DNA of 24,639 nucleotides from a bacterium (GCA_021162505.1 JAGGYO010000206.1:1-24639), one strand, 5' to 3'; numbered from the stretch's first letter, positions 1 to 9,237 are shown. Program-made: numbers and translations. Notes: generated by a model from the sequence alone, not told the origin.

Positions 1-375
1 AAATATAGAAAATATTTTAAACTAATTATTTTTATCATTTTTATTATTACCCTAATATATATACAGTTCATCGGTCCTATTTTAGCCAAGAGAGAAATAA
101 GAAAAGTAATAACATATGCAAAAACAGAATTGCTTAGTAATGAAAATTCTCTTAATTTTAAAATACAGTATGCTATCTATATGGAAAATAAATTCATAAA
201 GGGGAAATTTTTTTATTTGAATAACATTATTCACAATAATATTTTTTATGATAAAAACAAAAAAAGAATGTTGAGCGTTTTCTTAGGTAAAAAAAATTGT
301 GTATTGTACATAGGTTCAATATTTTTTCCGAATAATAAAGGTTCTTTGGAAAATTATATATTTAAAAAATATTAG
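1..375 (+). CDS. Partial CDS, unrecognised single-TM protein (5' end outside window)
   Basis: The frame is open from base 1 to the TAG at 373-375, giving at least 124 residues. A TTG at 130 could be taken as the start, but the open frame upstream encodes a short basic stretch (KYRKYFK) followed by a clear hydrophobic segment (about residues 8-29 of the visible part). The real start therefore probably lies just left of the window, and the protein looks like an N-terminally anchored membrane protein with a soluble domain of about 95 residues. That domain is rich in Asn, Lys and aromatic residues and may be beta-rich. I recognise no family. It lies directly upstream of the histidine kinase, on the same strand and in the same reading frame, and could be co-transcribed with it. 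Confidence 0.6.
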   Translation, partial: KYRKYFKLIIFIIFIITLIYIQFIGPILAKREIRKVITYAKTELLSNENSLNFKIQYAIYMENKFIKGKFFYLNNIIHNNIFYDKNKKRMLSVFLGKKNCVLYIGSIFFPNNKGSLENYIFKKY

Positions 376-379
376 ATCC

Positions 380-399
380 CCTATAATATTGATTATAGG
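380..399 (+). other. Small perfect hairpin after the stop codon of the first gene
   Basis: CCTATAAT (380-387) and ATTATAGG (392-399) are perfect inverted repeats, an 8-bp stem with a 4-nt loop (ATTG), starting 4 nt after the TAG stop. The stem has only two G-C pairs and no T-tract follows, so it is not a convincing intrinsic terminator. Its 3' arm contains AGG just upstream of the GGAAAG (403-408) that could serve as ribosome-binding site for the kinase, so it might affect initiation there. That is inference. Confidence 0.35.
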
Positions 400-462
400 A
401 ATGGAAAGATAAATATAAGATTACTTAAATCATATTTTCCGAGAACAGTTATTTTTATTTTA

Positions 463-2871
463 TTGCTTGTGCTTTTGTTAATGATTATTTATTATAGGAA
501 TATTCCTTTGATCGTAATCAGTACAGGACTATTTTATGTTTTTGCGGTCATTTATTCGCTTTCACTCATTGTCTTTGCATTCCCATTATTTTTTGTATTA
601 CTATTTTCCCGGAATCAATATTTAAGCGGTCTTATTACATTGTTATTTTTAATTTTGAATTATTTCCTACCATTTTCTTTGGGAATATTAATATTATTTC
701 CCAATTTTCTGAATTTAATATTTAAAAATAAAAAGATCTACTTGTTATTTTTTATTGTTTCTCTAACGATCATAAGTATACAAAATGTATTATACTTGTT
801 ATTTCTTTTTTTTGTGGTCCTGTACCTACTACTGAATAAGAGTATAAGGGATTGGAAATTAATGTATATTTGGCTTTTTATCTTTTTAGCCACATTAACA
901 AGTGTTAATTATTTAGGTAAAAGGAATATTGCCAGGATCAAATTGGAAAAAATAACAAAGAATCAACAGATAAAAAGCTTGATATTGAATGGGAATACAT
1001 CATTTTTGAGCTATATTATTAACGAGGTTTACTTTAGCGAATATATTTCAAAAAGTTCGCTTTTCGATGCGAATAAAGTGCTATTGGACGCGAGCCCTTC
1101 TTTTCTAATAAACAATTTGCCGGGGATCAATAAAACATCCAAAAAAAATATTATTACCATAAACGGTTTAAAATATCACTATTTATATTTGTTAAAAGGT
1201 GTTAATGACAAAGGCAAAGAGATCGCTTATTTTAAAATACAGATACTATCAAGGAATCTCAAAGACCTTAATTATTTTATCAAAGGATTTTCTCTATCTG
1301 GACTATTGTTCATTTTCTTTACATTCTTTTTTATTCTTTTCGATCCCAATTATATTAAAGAGAATCTTGTAAATAGGAATAATAATTTTTTGATACTGCT
1401 CCTTTTTTTAATGTTTATCACAATAATAATTTATTTGATCCTGAACAATAGTTATACTATTTCCAGAAAATTTAATTCATCCTTGGATCTTCAAAACAGC
1501 GCAATTGAATTACTGACAAACACCAAAAAGGAGACAGATAATCTACGGAGCAAGTTAGAGAATAGGATTAAGGACCATTTATCCGGGAGTGAATATGTCA
1601 TAAATAATATACATATTAAATTTATAAAAGAATTGAAGATTGAAAAGGATAATATTCCGATAATGTTCAACGGTGCTATTTATTTTGCCATAAAATACAA
1701 AAGCGGTGCTTTGCTTTTTCCCTTGAAGGATCTTTATATGCAACTTAATAGTATGAAAGGAATGGATATAACGGTTATATTGAAAGACCAGATACTTTTC
1801 AATTCCAATATTCGCGGGGTTATTTTAAACGAATTGGATTATAATCTGGGTAGAATAAAATATACCCGTAATTTTATTAATTTTGCTCTCAGCGTAAACG
1901 GGGTATCAAATCATTTCATATTTATATTTTCACATCAATTGAAATATTTTCCATTCGATATCTTTTTTTATCTTGGTGTATATTTTTATTTATTTATCTT
2001 TTTATACTTTATCATCAGGTTTATTGTTATATATATCAATAGGGAATTGCTAACTCTGGAAAATGGTTTTTTGCAATTGCGCAGCGGTAATTTTGATTAT
2101 CGAATAGAGACCAATGGTAATACTGCATTTCAAAAGCTCTATGAGGATTTTAATTTAATGGTAAAGCGTTTGAACATTGCAAGAAAAAAAGAATTGGAAA
2201 ACGAAGCATTGAAGAACTTGGAGCGTATTTCAAAAAAGATCGCTCATGAGATCAAGAACCCTTTGACCCCCATAACCATGCTTCTTTCCCACCTAAAAGG
2301 CTTGTTTGAAGAGGATAAAAAAGCCTTTAATGAAGAATTTTTAAGCTCCATAGATATTATTTACGAACAATTGGATTATCTAAAAAAAATCTCTACTGAA
2401 TTTTATACATTAGGCAAATATTCCAGTTTTAAAAGAGAATATTTCAAATTAGAAGATTTCATGAATGAGATAAATAATATCTATAATGATATTTTAAAAA
2501 GAAGCGACATTACTTTTCATACCAAATTTCCTTCAATAATTGTATATACCGACAAGAATATATTAAGGCATATCTTTATAAATATAATAGAGAATACCAT
2601 AGATATTTTAAGGGAGAAGGATGAGAAATGGATAAAATTGAATATCCAAAAAGATTCGAATTCTACGCAAATAACCTTTGAGGATAGTGGTGGTGGAATA
2701 AATGATGAACTATTATCCAAGATCTTCGACGCAGATTTCTCAACTAAGAAAGCGGGCATGGGTATTGGATTATCATTTGTAAAAAAAAGCATTGAGATTC
2801 AAAAGGGGACCATCAATGCTAAAAACGGAGAAAAAGGTTTAATTATTGAAATCTACCTTCCAGATCTTTAA
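463..2871 (+). CDS. NtrY-like membrane sensor histidine kinase
   Basis: Two-component sensor kinase of 802 residues, autophosphorylating on histidine. The N-terminal third is hydrophobic, with several TM segments within about residues 1-150. An extracytoplasmic stretch (about 150-275), two TM segments (about 278-328), a second extracytoplasmic domain and a last TM segment (about 500-527) follow. Next come a HAMP-like linker, the HisKA domain with phospho-acceptor H595 in HEIKNPLTP (the H-box form typical of NtrY kinases), and an HATPase_c domain: N box around N707-N711, G1 DSGGG from D741, G2 GMGIG at 765-769. No response regulator is visible, so the pathway is unknown. The start is uncertain: the first usable codon is TTG at 463, without a Shine-Dalgarno and already inside a membrane segment, while the frame stays open back to 376. 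The 3' end overlaps the convergent M23 gene by 29 nt. Confidence 0.9.
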   Translation: MLVLLLMIIYYRNIPLIVISTGLFYVFAVIYSLSLIVFAFPLFFVLLFSRNQYLSGLITLLFLILNYFLPFSLGILILFPNFLNLIFKNKKIYLLFFIVSLTIISIQNVLYLLFLFFVVLYLLLNKSIRDWKLMYIWLFIFLATLTSVNYLGKRNIARIKLEKITKNQQIKSLILNGNTSFLSYIINEVYFSEYISKSSLFDANKVLLDASPSFLINNLPGINKTSKKNIITINGLKYHYLYLLKGVNDKGKEIAYFKIQILSRNLKDLNYFIKGFSLSGLLFIFFTFFFILFDPNYIKENLVNRNNNFLILLLFLMFITIIIYLILNNSYTISRKFNSSLDLQNSAIELLTNTKKETDNLRSKLENRIKDHLSGSEYVINNIHIKFIKELKIEKDNIPIMFNGAIYFAIKYKSGALLFPLKDLYMQLNSMKGMDITVILKDQILFNSNIRGVILNELDYNLGRIKYTRNFINFALSVNGVSNHFIFIFSHQLKYFPFDIFFYLGVYFYLFIFLYFIIRFIVIYINRELLTLENGFLQLRSGNFDYRIETNGNTAFQKLYEDFNLMVKRLNIARKKELENEALKNLERISKKIAHEIKNPLTPITMLLSHLKGLFEEDKKAFNEEFLSSIDIIYEQLDYLKKISTEFYTLGKYSSFKREYFKLEDFMNEINNIYNDILKRSDITFHTKFPSIIVYTDKNILRHIFINIIENTIDILREKDEKWIKLNIQKDSNSTQITFEDSGGGINDELLSKIFDADFSTKKAGMGIGLSFVKKSIEIQKGTINAKNGEKGLIIEIYLPDL

Positions 2872-4096
2872 GAAACTTTTCTGTAAGTAATTTGGGATGA
2901 GGATCATCAAGTATTTTCTTGTATTCTGCAACAATATTCTTAAATTCTTTCATATATTGTTTTTTTAACGGTTTTCCCTTTCCGGCTTTAAATTTAAGGG
3001 GATTGATCCATTTCCCGTTCTTCCTGATTCTAAAATCCAGATGAGGGCCAGTTGCAAGTCCTGTCATTCCGACATAGCCTACCGTTTGTCCCATACTGAC
3101 ATGCAAACCCTTTCTCATACCTCTTGCATAACGGGAAAAATGGTTATAAATGGATTCATAGCCATTGGTATGCCTAATAGTAATTGATCGTCCAGCGCCC
3201 CCTGCCCATCCGATCCTCCTTACATATCCATCGCCAATAGAGTGAACCGGTGTTCCTAATGTAGCAGCGTAATCAATACCATGATGAGGTCTATATATAT
3301 GTAATACTGGATGAAATCTCCTATTGCTATAGGTCGATGAAATGCGTTTAAATTTTAGCGGATATTTCAAAAAGGCTCTTTTCAGATTATGCCCATTTTC
3401 ATCAAAGTAGCCGTGATATTTCCCTTTTCTAAAAAGAAAAGCGTACTTCGTTTTTACCTTTATTCCGTTATATTTTGCACATACTATTTTACCATATTTT
3501 CGTTTATTATTTGCACTTTCGATCTTTTCAAATAGGACGGTCAAAGAATCATTGGGGCGAATATCTTTAAAAAAATCAATGGTCCATTTAAAGATATCAA
3601 CAACATTATATAAAAGATTATATCCTTCATGTTCCTGAGAAAAGGCTTTATATAGGCTGCTTTCTATTTTAAAATTTTTAACATATATTTCGGATGTATA
3701 TGGAATATCCATTTTCTCCATCTCCCAATTATCGTTTTCCTTATTAAAAAATAAGATTCTCTCTTTTTTTGCCAAGGTGATCTCTATGGAGAAAGGAACC
3801 TTATCTTGACTGTAAATGCAGAAATTTGTACCAACATTGAATTTGCGAGGATCTACATGCTCTTTTTTAAATAGCTTGATAAAATCTAATGTTTCCTTAG
3901 AGGTAAAACCACTTTTTACAAGGAGATTATATACGGCGTCTCCGGATTTCAAAGTGAGCTCTAATTTAGTTACATTATTTCCTATCTCTATGGATTCATC
4001 AATATTTTCTAAGTGCTTGCGCGGATATACTAAAATAAAAAGCGTAAAGATGAATAAAAAAACGAGTAATGGAATAAGCTCAATCTTCTTTTTCAT
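2843..4096 (-). CDS. M23-family (LytM-type) murein peptidase, membrane-anchored
   Basis: Putative cell-wall endopeptidase of 417 residues acting in the periplasm. Residues 1-25 form an N-terminal anchor or uncleaved signal (MKKK, then a hydrophobic run). A LysM/OapA-like N-terminal domain (about 45-95) and a linker domain come next, and the M23 domain covers about 250-375. The first zinc motif is HxxxD (H271, D275) in HHGIDYAA. The second motif reads HLD (H352-D354) where the family usually has HxH, so one expected zinc ligand is Asp. The protein could be a metal-binding variant or a regulatory, catalytically weak member. Domain order resembles MepM/Csd3-type proteins. The ATG overlaps the end of rpoD by 17 nt, and this is the last gene of the long leftward run. 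Its 3' end overlaps the kinase gene on the other strand. Confidence 0.88.
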   Translation of the reverse strand: MKKKIELIPLLVFLFIFTLFILVYPRKHLENIDESIEIGNNVTKLELTLKSGDAVYNLLVKSGFTSKETLDFIKLFKKEHVDPRKFNVGTNFCIYSQDKVPFSIEITLAKKERILFFNKENDNWEMEKMDIPYTSEIYVKNFKIESSLYKAFSQEHEGYNLLYNVVDIFKWTIDFFKDIRPNDSLTVLFEKIESANNKRKYGKIVCAKYNGIKVKTKYAFLFRKGKYHGYFDENGHNLKRAFLKYPLKFKRISSTYSNRRFHPVLHIYRPHHGIDYAATLGTPVHSIGDGYVRRIGWAGGAGRSITIRHTNGYESIYNHFSRYARGMRKGLHVSMGQTVGYVGMTGLATGPHLDFRIRKNGKWINPLKFKAGKGKPLKKQYMKEFKNIVAEYKKILDDPHPKLLTEKFLKDLEGRFQ

Positions 4097-5621
4097 AAAA
4101 TTCTCTAAGATTTTTGCTCCTATTTGGATTTCTTAATTTTCTTACGGCTTTTGCTTCTATTTGTCTAACTCTTTCTCTTGTAATGTTAAAAATATTGCCC
4201 ACCTCTTCCAATGTTTTTGGCGTTTCACCATTTAACCCGAAGCGTAATCTGATGATCTCAGCTTCTCTTTCATCAAGCGTGGATAGAACTAAATTCAATT
4301 TTTCTCTAAGCATTATACTCCTGAAATGTTTTTCAGGTGACTCTACTTGATCAGAAGGAATAAAGTTTTCCAGGGACACATCATTTTTATCATTTATCGG
4401 GGAATCGAAGGAGACAGGGTTCTTAATAGCATCAAAGATATTCAATACCTTTTCATGTTCCACCTTTAAATATTCGGCTATTTCCCGAGTATTGGGTTTT
4501 CTGCCGAATTTTACGGTTAATACCGCATTGGCTTTATTTATCTTATTCTTTTGTTCAATGAGATGCACCGGTATCCTGATCGTTCTTGATTGATCGGCAA
4601 TTGACCTTGATATTGCCTGTCTTATCCACCAGGTAGCGTATGTAGAAAAGCGATATCCTTTTTTATATTTATATTTTTCAATCGCTCTCATGAGTCCTAT
4701 ATTCCCTTCTTGGATGAGGTCTTGAAATGTCATATTACTATTAACATACTTTTTTGCAAAAGAGATGACAAGCTTCAGATTGGATTCTGCCATTTTTCTC
4801 TTGGCTTCATTGATAATAGCTCTGACTTTATTAATTTTCTTGTATATTCTTCCTATTTCCCAATCTTTATAATAATTATCCTCAAAAGGAATATTATTTT
4901 TTAGCTTATCCCCAACCTGACTTAAAAAACGATTAAAATAAACATCACTTAGATGAAGTCGAACCACCAAATTTGCGAGAATTTCTTTTTTCATTTTAAT
5001 TCCCTTGGAATGTTTTAATGCTCCACTATTAATGTTTTCTATGATATCATTTCGAAGATCAAATATTTTATCCGCTGTCTTAATGAACTTTAGCATTTCT
5101 ATTCTTTTGCTGTCTGCGTTCATTTCATTAGCTTCTTCAAAGATAATGATCTTCTCTATTTTATCTACCCCGACATTTCTATTATCTTTAAACTTGTCGT
5201 TAAAGAAAATTATGAATTCCATATTCAAGCTGAGCATAGAGATCAAACGAGACAATGCTTCTCTACCTTTTTCTATGGTCTGGAATGTCGCAATTTCATC
5301 TTCCGGTGACAATCGGGAATATCTGCTCATATCTTTCAAGTAAAGAACAAGTGTGTTTTGAGGTAATTTTTTGTTTCCTTTATCAATTAATATACTGTCT
5401 GCGCTGTCAATTTCTTCATTATTAGGAAGATAATAATGGGCTTCTCCATGTTTTGGAATAAGTATTATACCGTTGCTTTCCAACATATCAATAAGCTCAT
5501 CGATCTCTTCAATTGTAAAGGTCGTGGGAATGATCTTATTCAATTGTTCATAGGTAAGATTCGATATCTTGCTTTTTTGAACTTTTTTTAATACACGCTC
5601 AAGTTTCTTAGTTTTATCCAT
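4080..5621 (-). CDS. rpoD: Primary RNA polymerase sigma factor (sigma70/RpoD)
   Basis: Housekeeping sigma factor of 513 residues that directs RNA polymerase to -10/-35 promoters. An N-terminal region-1.1-like segment and region 1.2 (LYLKDMSRYSRLSPEDE) precede a non-conserved helical insert at about 140-270. Region 2 contains ATWWIRQAISRSIADQSR (Y328, T330, W331, W332), the -10-recognising and melting segment, and is followed by region 3. Region 4 has the HTH TLEEVGNIFNITRERVRQIE near the C-terminus. The presence of regions 1.2 to 4.2 with the non-conserved insert marks a group 1 factor rather than an alternative one. GGAGGAA lies upstream of the ATG. The gene overlaps dnaG by 8 nt, the classic dnaG-rpoD macromolecular-synthesis pairing, without rpsU here. 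Confidence 0.97.
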   Translation of the reverse strand: MDKTKKLERVLKKVQKSKISNLTYEQLNKIIPTTFTIEEIDELIDMLESNGIILIPKHGEAHYYLPNNEEIDSADSILIDKGNKKLPQNTLVLYLKDMSRYSRLSPEDEIATFQTIEKGREALSRLISMLSLNMEFIIFFNDKFKDNRNVGVDKIEKIIIFEEANEMNADSKRIEMLKFIKTADKIFDLRNDIIENINSGALKHSKGIKMKKEILANLVVRLHLSDVYFNRFLSQVGDKLKNNIPFEDNYYKDWEIGRIYKKINKVRAIINEAKRKMAESNLKLVISFAKKYVNSNMTFQDLIQEGNIGLMRAIEKYKYKKGYRFSTYATWWIRQAISRSIADQSRTIRIPVHLIEQKNKINKANAVLTVKFGRKPNTREIAEYLKVEHEKVLNIFDAIKNPVSFDSPINDKNDVSLENFIPSDQVESPEKHFRSIMLREKLNLVLSTLDEREAEIIRLRFGLNGETPKTLEEVGNIFNITRERVRQIEAKAVRKLRNPNRSKNLREFYEKED

Positions 5622-7434
5622 AAAAGTTTCCTCCGATTTTTTTATTTATCTTTTGTTTCAAAAGGGTCAGATCCTGAATTTCACCGTAAATTCTGTCTTT
5701 TTCCTGATTAGTTTTACATTTTATTATATTATTTTTAAGAACATTGATCATAAGATCAATGCTATTTCCCTTGGAAATATAATATAAACGCTCAATGGCG
5801 CCTTCTGGTTTCTCCTTCAGCGTGAATTCTTCAAATGCCAATTCTCCGTATGTTTTGGTTATTAGTTCCTGTTTATCTTGCTCAATATCTAAGTTTGAAA
5901 TATATTCCAAAAAAGCATTTGGGGAGAAACTATTTTCTTCAACACTGAGATAATCCGTTAAATAGATCAAAATATCTTTATAAATGGAGGGAAATAATAA
6001 TCCCGTAGATTGAAGAATATCTAATTTTTCCTCAAAAATATTTATGTGATGCAGGATCAAGACCAGAAGCTTATGTAACGCCTTGTCATAATTATTTAAT
6101 GACTTTTCCTGCTGTTTCTTTAGTCCGGTCTCCCTTTTTCCTTTATGGGTACCCGAATATTTTTTTTTATAATCTTCTTCTACAAAGATAAGTTGAAAAT
6201 TAAAGAACTTCGCTATTTTTTCCAGCATTTGTGTCTTGATCTCCACATCCGAAATAGAGCGTAATAATGTCATTGCGGTATCATATGCTTTTTCTCTCTC
6301 TTTCTTTTTACTGAGATCATAACTATTTTTTAAATACGATAGGTAATATTCCTTTAGATCTATTCCTTCGTTTTCCATAAATTCTTCAAATTTTTCCTTT
6401 CCGAATTTTTCAATGAATTCATCGGGATCTTTCACAGGGAGATTGAACACCTTTCCATCCATTCCATTTCTAAATAAGATCTCAATGGATCGAAAAGCGG
6501 CTTTTTGACCGGGTGCATCGGAGTCATAGAACACATTGATGCTGTCGGTGAATTTCTTTATTTTTGTTACTTGATATTCTGTCAAAGCAGTTCCGGATGA
6601 TGCAATGGAGTTTTGTATCCCCGCGGCATGCAGAGAAAGCATATCAAAATAACCTTCTACCAGAATGGCATATCCCTTTTCCTTTATGAATTCCTTACTA
6701 TAATTCAATCCGAAGAGAGTATAACCTTTATTGTAAATTAAACTATTTGAAGAGTTGATATATTTTCCCACCTTCTCATTATTATCTATTACACGCCCTC
6801 CGAATGCTATTGTCTCTCCGATAATGTTCTTAATGGGGAACATGAATCTATATTTAAAACCGAAAACAGGTTCATTATTATATGTGTAAATTAACTTCAG
6901 ATCGTAGGCGAATTTAGGGTCTATATTGTATAAACTTAGTTCTTTTAAAAATGCTTTTGCACTGTAAGGGCAGAACCCCAGTTTAAATTTTTTTGCGCTG
7001 TTCTCGGAGAGATTTCTTTTTTTTATGAAATCGGTCAATAAACGGTTTTTATTGATCTCATTAAAAAGTGTTTTATGAAAAAAATTCTCCGCTAAGCTCA
7101 TGACCTTTTTCATATTTTCTCTTTCAGTGGATTTATAACCGGATGAAAGATCAATTCCTATCTCTGTTGCCAGTTTTTTAATTGCTTCACCCTTTGAGAT
7201 ACCCTCTATCTCAGAAACGAAAGTGATGATATTGCCGCTGGCTCCACACCCGAAACAATGATAAAGTCCTTTATCGGGGCTAATGGAAAGGGAAGGTGTT
7301 TTTTTATCCTCATGAAAGGGACAAAGAGCTTTATAACTATTCCCAAATTTCTTAACATTAGTATAACGCGATATTACATCTACGATATTTATTAAACTTA
7401 GGATGTCGCTTATTGCCTTGTCATAATTTACCAT
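5614..7434 (-). CDS. dnaG: DNA primase DnaG
   Basis: Primase that makes RNA primers at the replication fork, 606 residues from the chosen ATG. An N-terminal CHC2 zinc finger is visible (C38, H41, C60, C63). The RNA-polymerase core includes the TOPRIM motifs VEGYFD (E260) and YDSDAPG. A helical C-terminal domain, where DnaG binds DnaB, completes the usual length. An in-frame TTG at 7470 would add 12 hydrophobic residues. I prefer the ATG at 7434 because family members begin close to the equivalent of NYDKAISDIL, although neither start has a good Shine-Dalgarno. The gene follows mutL after 111 nt, the largest gap in the run, and overlaps rpoD by 8 nt. Confidence 0.96.
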   Translation of the reverse strand: MVNYDKAISDILSLINIVDVISRYTNVKKFGNSYKALCPFHEDKKTPSLSISPDKGLYHCFGCGASGNIITFVSEIEGISKGEAIKKLATEIGIDLSSGYKSTERENMKKVMSLAENFFHKTLFNEINKNRLLTDFIKKRNLSENSAKKFKLGFCPYSAKAFLKELSLYNIDPKFAYDLKLIYTYNNEPVFGFKYRFMFPIKNIIGETIAFGGRVIDNNEKVGKYINSSNSLIYNKGYTLFGLNYSKEFIKEKGYAILVEGYFDMLSLHAAGIQNSIASSGTALTEYQVTKIKKFTDSINVFYDSDAPGQKAAFRSIEILFRNGMDGKVFNLPVKDPDEFIEKFGKEKFEEFMENEGIDLKEYYLSYLKNSYDLSKKKEREKAYDTAMTLLRSISDVEIKTQMLEKIAKFFNFQLIFVEEDYKKKYSGTHKGKRETGLKKQQEKSLNNYDKALHKLLVLILHHINIFEEKLDILQSTGLLFPSIYKDILIYLTDYLSVEENSFSPNAFLEYISNLDIEQDKQELITKTYGELAFEEFTLKEKPEGAIERLYYISKGNSIDLMINVLKNNIIKCKTNQEKDRIYGEIQDLTLLKQKINKKIGGNFYG

Positions 7435-7545
7435 ACAACAAATAATAATAAAAACATACCCAAAAGTCAATAGTCAGATAAAAAAAATATTATAAGGTAG
7501 CGTCCGCTCCCGCTATTGCCACTATTATTTGAACTGGATTTTTTG
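7435..7545 (-). promoter_or_regulatory. mutL-dnaG intergenic gap with possible -10 element
   Basis: This is the only gap of more than 13 nt in the leftward run. It contains TATAAT on the minus strand (7494-7489), about 55 nt upstream of the dnaG ATG, but I see no recognisable -35 at 16-18 bp. A 5-bp GC-rich hairpin (TAGCG at 7498-7502, CGCTA at 7511-7515) lies just upstream of it. Read leftward, the hairpin is followed after about 12 nt by a run of T's, so it could also be a weak terminator or attenuator for mutL. An internal promoter for dnaG-rpoD is plausible but unproven. Confidence 0.3.
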
Positions 7546-9237
7546 CTAAACCTTTCTTTTAAACATTTTCTCAAGATCGTTCTGAGAAAATATTAAATAT
7601 GTTGGTCTACCGTGCGGACATTGTGTAGGATTTTTACATTGAAATAGAGAAATAATAATTGATTTGATCAATGGGAAAGGAAGAGTTCTTCCACCCTTGA
7701 CCGCGCTTTTACAAGCAATTTGCTTGATCCAATCCATAAAATCATGTTTTTCATCTATAATCGAACTAATGATCTCGTCTACTTTTTCCTTTTGTTTCCT
7801 TTCATTAAGCCAAACAGGTACCGCTTCAATGGTATCGTTTTTCGTATTTATGGAAAAACCGATCTTTTCCAGAAATTCCAAATGATGCTTATCAAGAGCA
7901 GTATCTAATTTTAAAGGAAACAGAAGTTCCTGTGAAAGTATTTTTCCCGTTTTATAAGCGCTCTCTATCTTTTCAAAAAGTACTCTTTCATCGGCTGCAT
8001 GCTGATCCATTAAAATAAAATTATCTTTAGAACTTAATAAAATATAGGTGTTGAAAATAGTGTTAATATAAGAAAATATTTTTCCTTTTATTTCTATGGT
8101 CTTATCAAATGATTCACGGCTAATATCCGTAGCCACGGTTTCTCTGAATTCTTTTTTTTCACCGCGAGAGAACTCAAATTCCCCCTGTTTTCCCAAGTGC
8201 TTTACTTCAAAATCAACATGTTCAACATCGAGAATATTATTTCCCGATATTTGAATAAAATTTTTTAATTCTTCGTAAATACTCGTGAAAATGGTGTTTC
8301 TGATCTGTGTGGGATATAGAAATTTGACCTCTGTTTTTCTGGGATGCACATTTACATCCAATAATTGAGGTTCCAATGTCATATTTATGATCCCCTGGGG
8401 AAATTGTCCCTTCATTAAAAATGACTCATAAGGTGCGCGAAAATAATATGTCAAAAGATTATCCTTTATGATCCTTCCGTTCACGCTAATGAATATTCTC
8501 TTTTTATTTTTTTTGTACGAAACTGTATTGGACACGATGCCCTTTATCATTATTCCGTCCCTTTCAAAGATGATATCAATTAAATCTTCGTTTTTTACTC
8601 CGTGAAACAATTGAAGGAAGCGCTGTTTTAATGACGCCGGTTCGAGGAATATATTTTCTTTGCCGTTTTTTATTACCTTGAACATAATATTGGGATATGA
8701 CAGAAAGAAGTTTTGTAAATATTCAGATATTTTTAAGGATTCGCTCCTTTGGCTTTTCATGAATTTTTTTCTTGCCGGAACATTGTAAAAAATATTTTTT
8801 ACGGTTATATTTGTTCCAATGCTTCCTCCTCGCGGGTGTTTATCCATTATCTTCCCGTTCTTTAATTTGATGGTCTGTCCCACCTTGTCGTCTTTGGTTC
8901 TGGAATATGCTTCTATTTCACTTATTGATGCAATACTCGGTAATGCTTCACCCCGAAATCCAAGTGAGCTTATATTTTCAAGGTCTCCGATCTTATCTAT
9001 CTTGCTCGTGGCATATCGTTCAAAAGCAAGCATTAGATCATCCTTTTTCATCCCAGTCCCGTTATCGATAACCCGAATAAGGTCCATGCCTGCATTCTGG
9101 AGCTCAACAATAATGCTACTTGCCTTGGCGTCTATGCTGTTTTCTAAAAGTTCTTTGATAACAGAATATGGACCGTCAACTACCTCACCGGCGGCAATTT
9201 TATTTATAAGATTTTTATTTAATTTCTTTATCTTCAT
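7546..9237 (-). CDS. mutL: DNA mismatch repair protein MutL (endonuclease type)
   Basis: GHKL ATPase of mismatch repair, 563 residues. N-terminal ATPase motifs are E29 and N33 in KELLENSIDA, DNGTGM, YATSKI and GFRGEALPS, followed by the transducer domain (FYNVPARKKF). The C-terminal dimerisation domain carries DQHAADERVLFE (D411, E417, E422), which fits the DQHA(x)2E(x)4E nuclease metal-site motif, together with ACKSAVKGG and CPHGRP. These features mark a nicking MutL, as in bacteria lacking MutH. The length is a little short because the interdomain linker is short. MutS is not in the window. The ATG overlaps the mlaD stop as ATGA, with no separate Shine-Dalgarno, suggesting translational coupling. 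Confidence 0.96.
   Translation of the reverse strand: MKIKKLNKNLINKIAAGEVVDGPYSVIKELLENSIDAKASSIIVELQNAGMDLIRVIDNGTGMKKDDLMLAFERYATSKIDKIGDLENISSLGFRGEALPSIASISEIEAYSRTKDDKVGQTIKLKNGKIMDKHPRGGSIGTNITVKNIFYNVPARKKFMKSQRSESLKISEYLQNFFLSYPNIMFKVIKNGKENIFLEPASLKQRFLQLFHGVKNEDLIDIIFERDGIMIKGIVSNTVSYKKNKKRIFISVNGRIIKDNLLTYYFRAPYESFLMKGQFPQGIINMTLEPQLLDVNVHPRKTEVKFLYPTQIRNTIFTSIYEELKNFIQISGNNILDVEHVDFEVKHLGKQGEFEFSRGEKKEFRETVATDISRESFDKTIEIKGKIFSYINTIFNTYILLSSKDNFILMDQHAADERVLFEKIESAYKTGKILSQELLFPLKLDTALDKHHLEFLEKIGFSINTKNDTIEAVPVWLNERKQKEKVDEIISSIIDEKHDFMDWIKQIACKSAVKGGRTLPFPLIKSIIISLFQCKNPTQCPHGRPTYLIFSQNDLEKMFKRKV

Noticed and set aside
401..412. ATG at 401 as start of the histidine kinase
   Set aside because: It is in a different frame and meets a TAA after three codons.
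7435..7470. TTG start for dnaG at 7470
   Set aside because: It adds a hydrophobic dozen residues not expected in primase. The ATG at 7434 fits the family start better.
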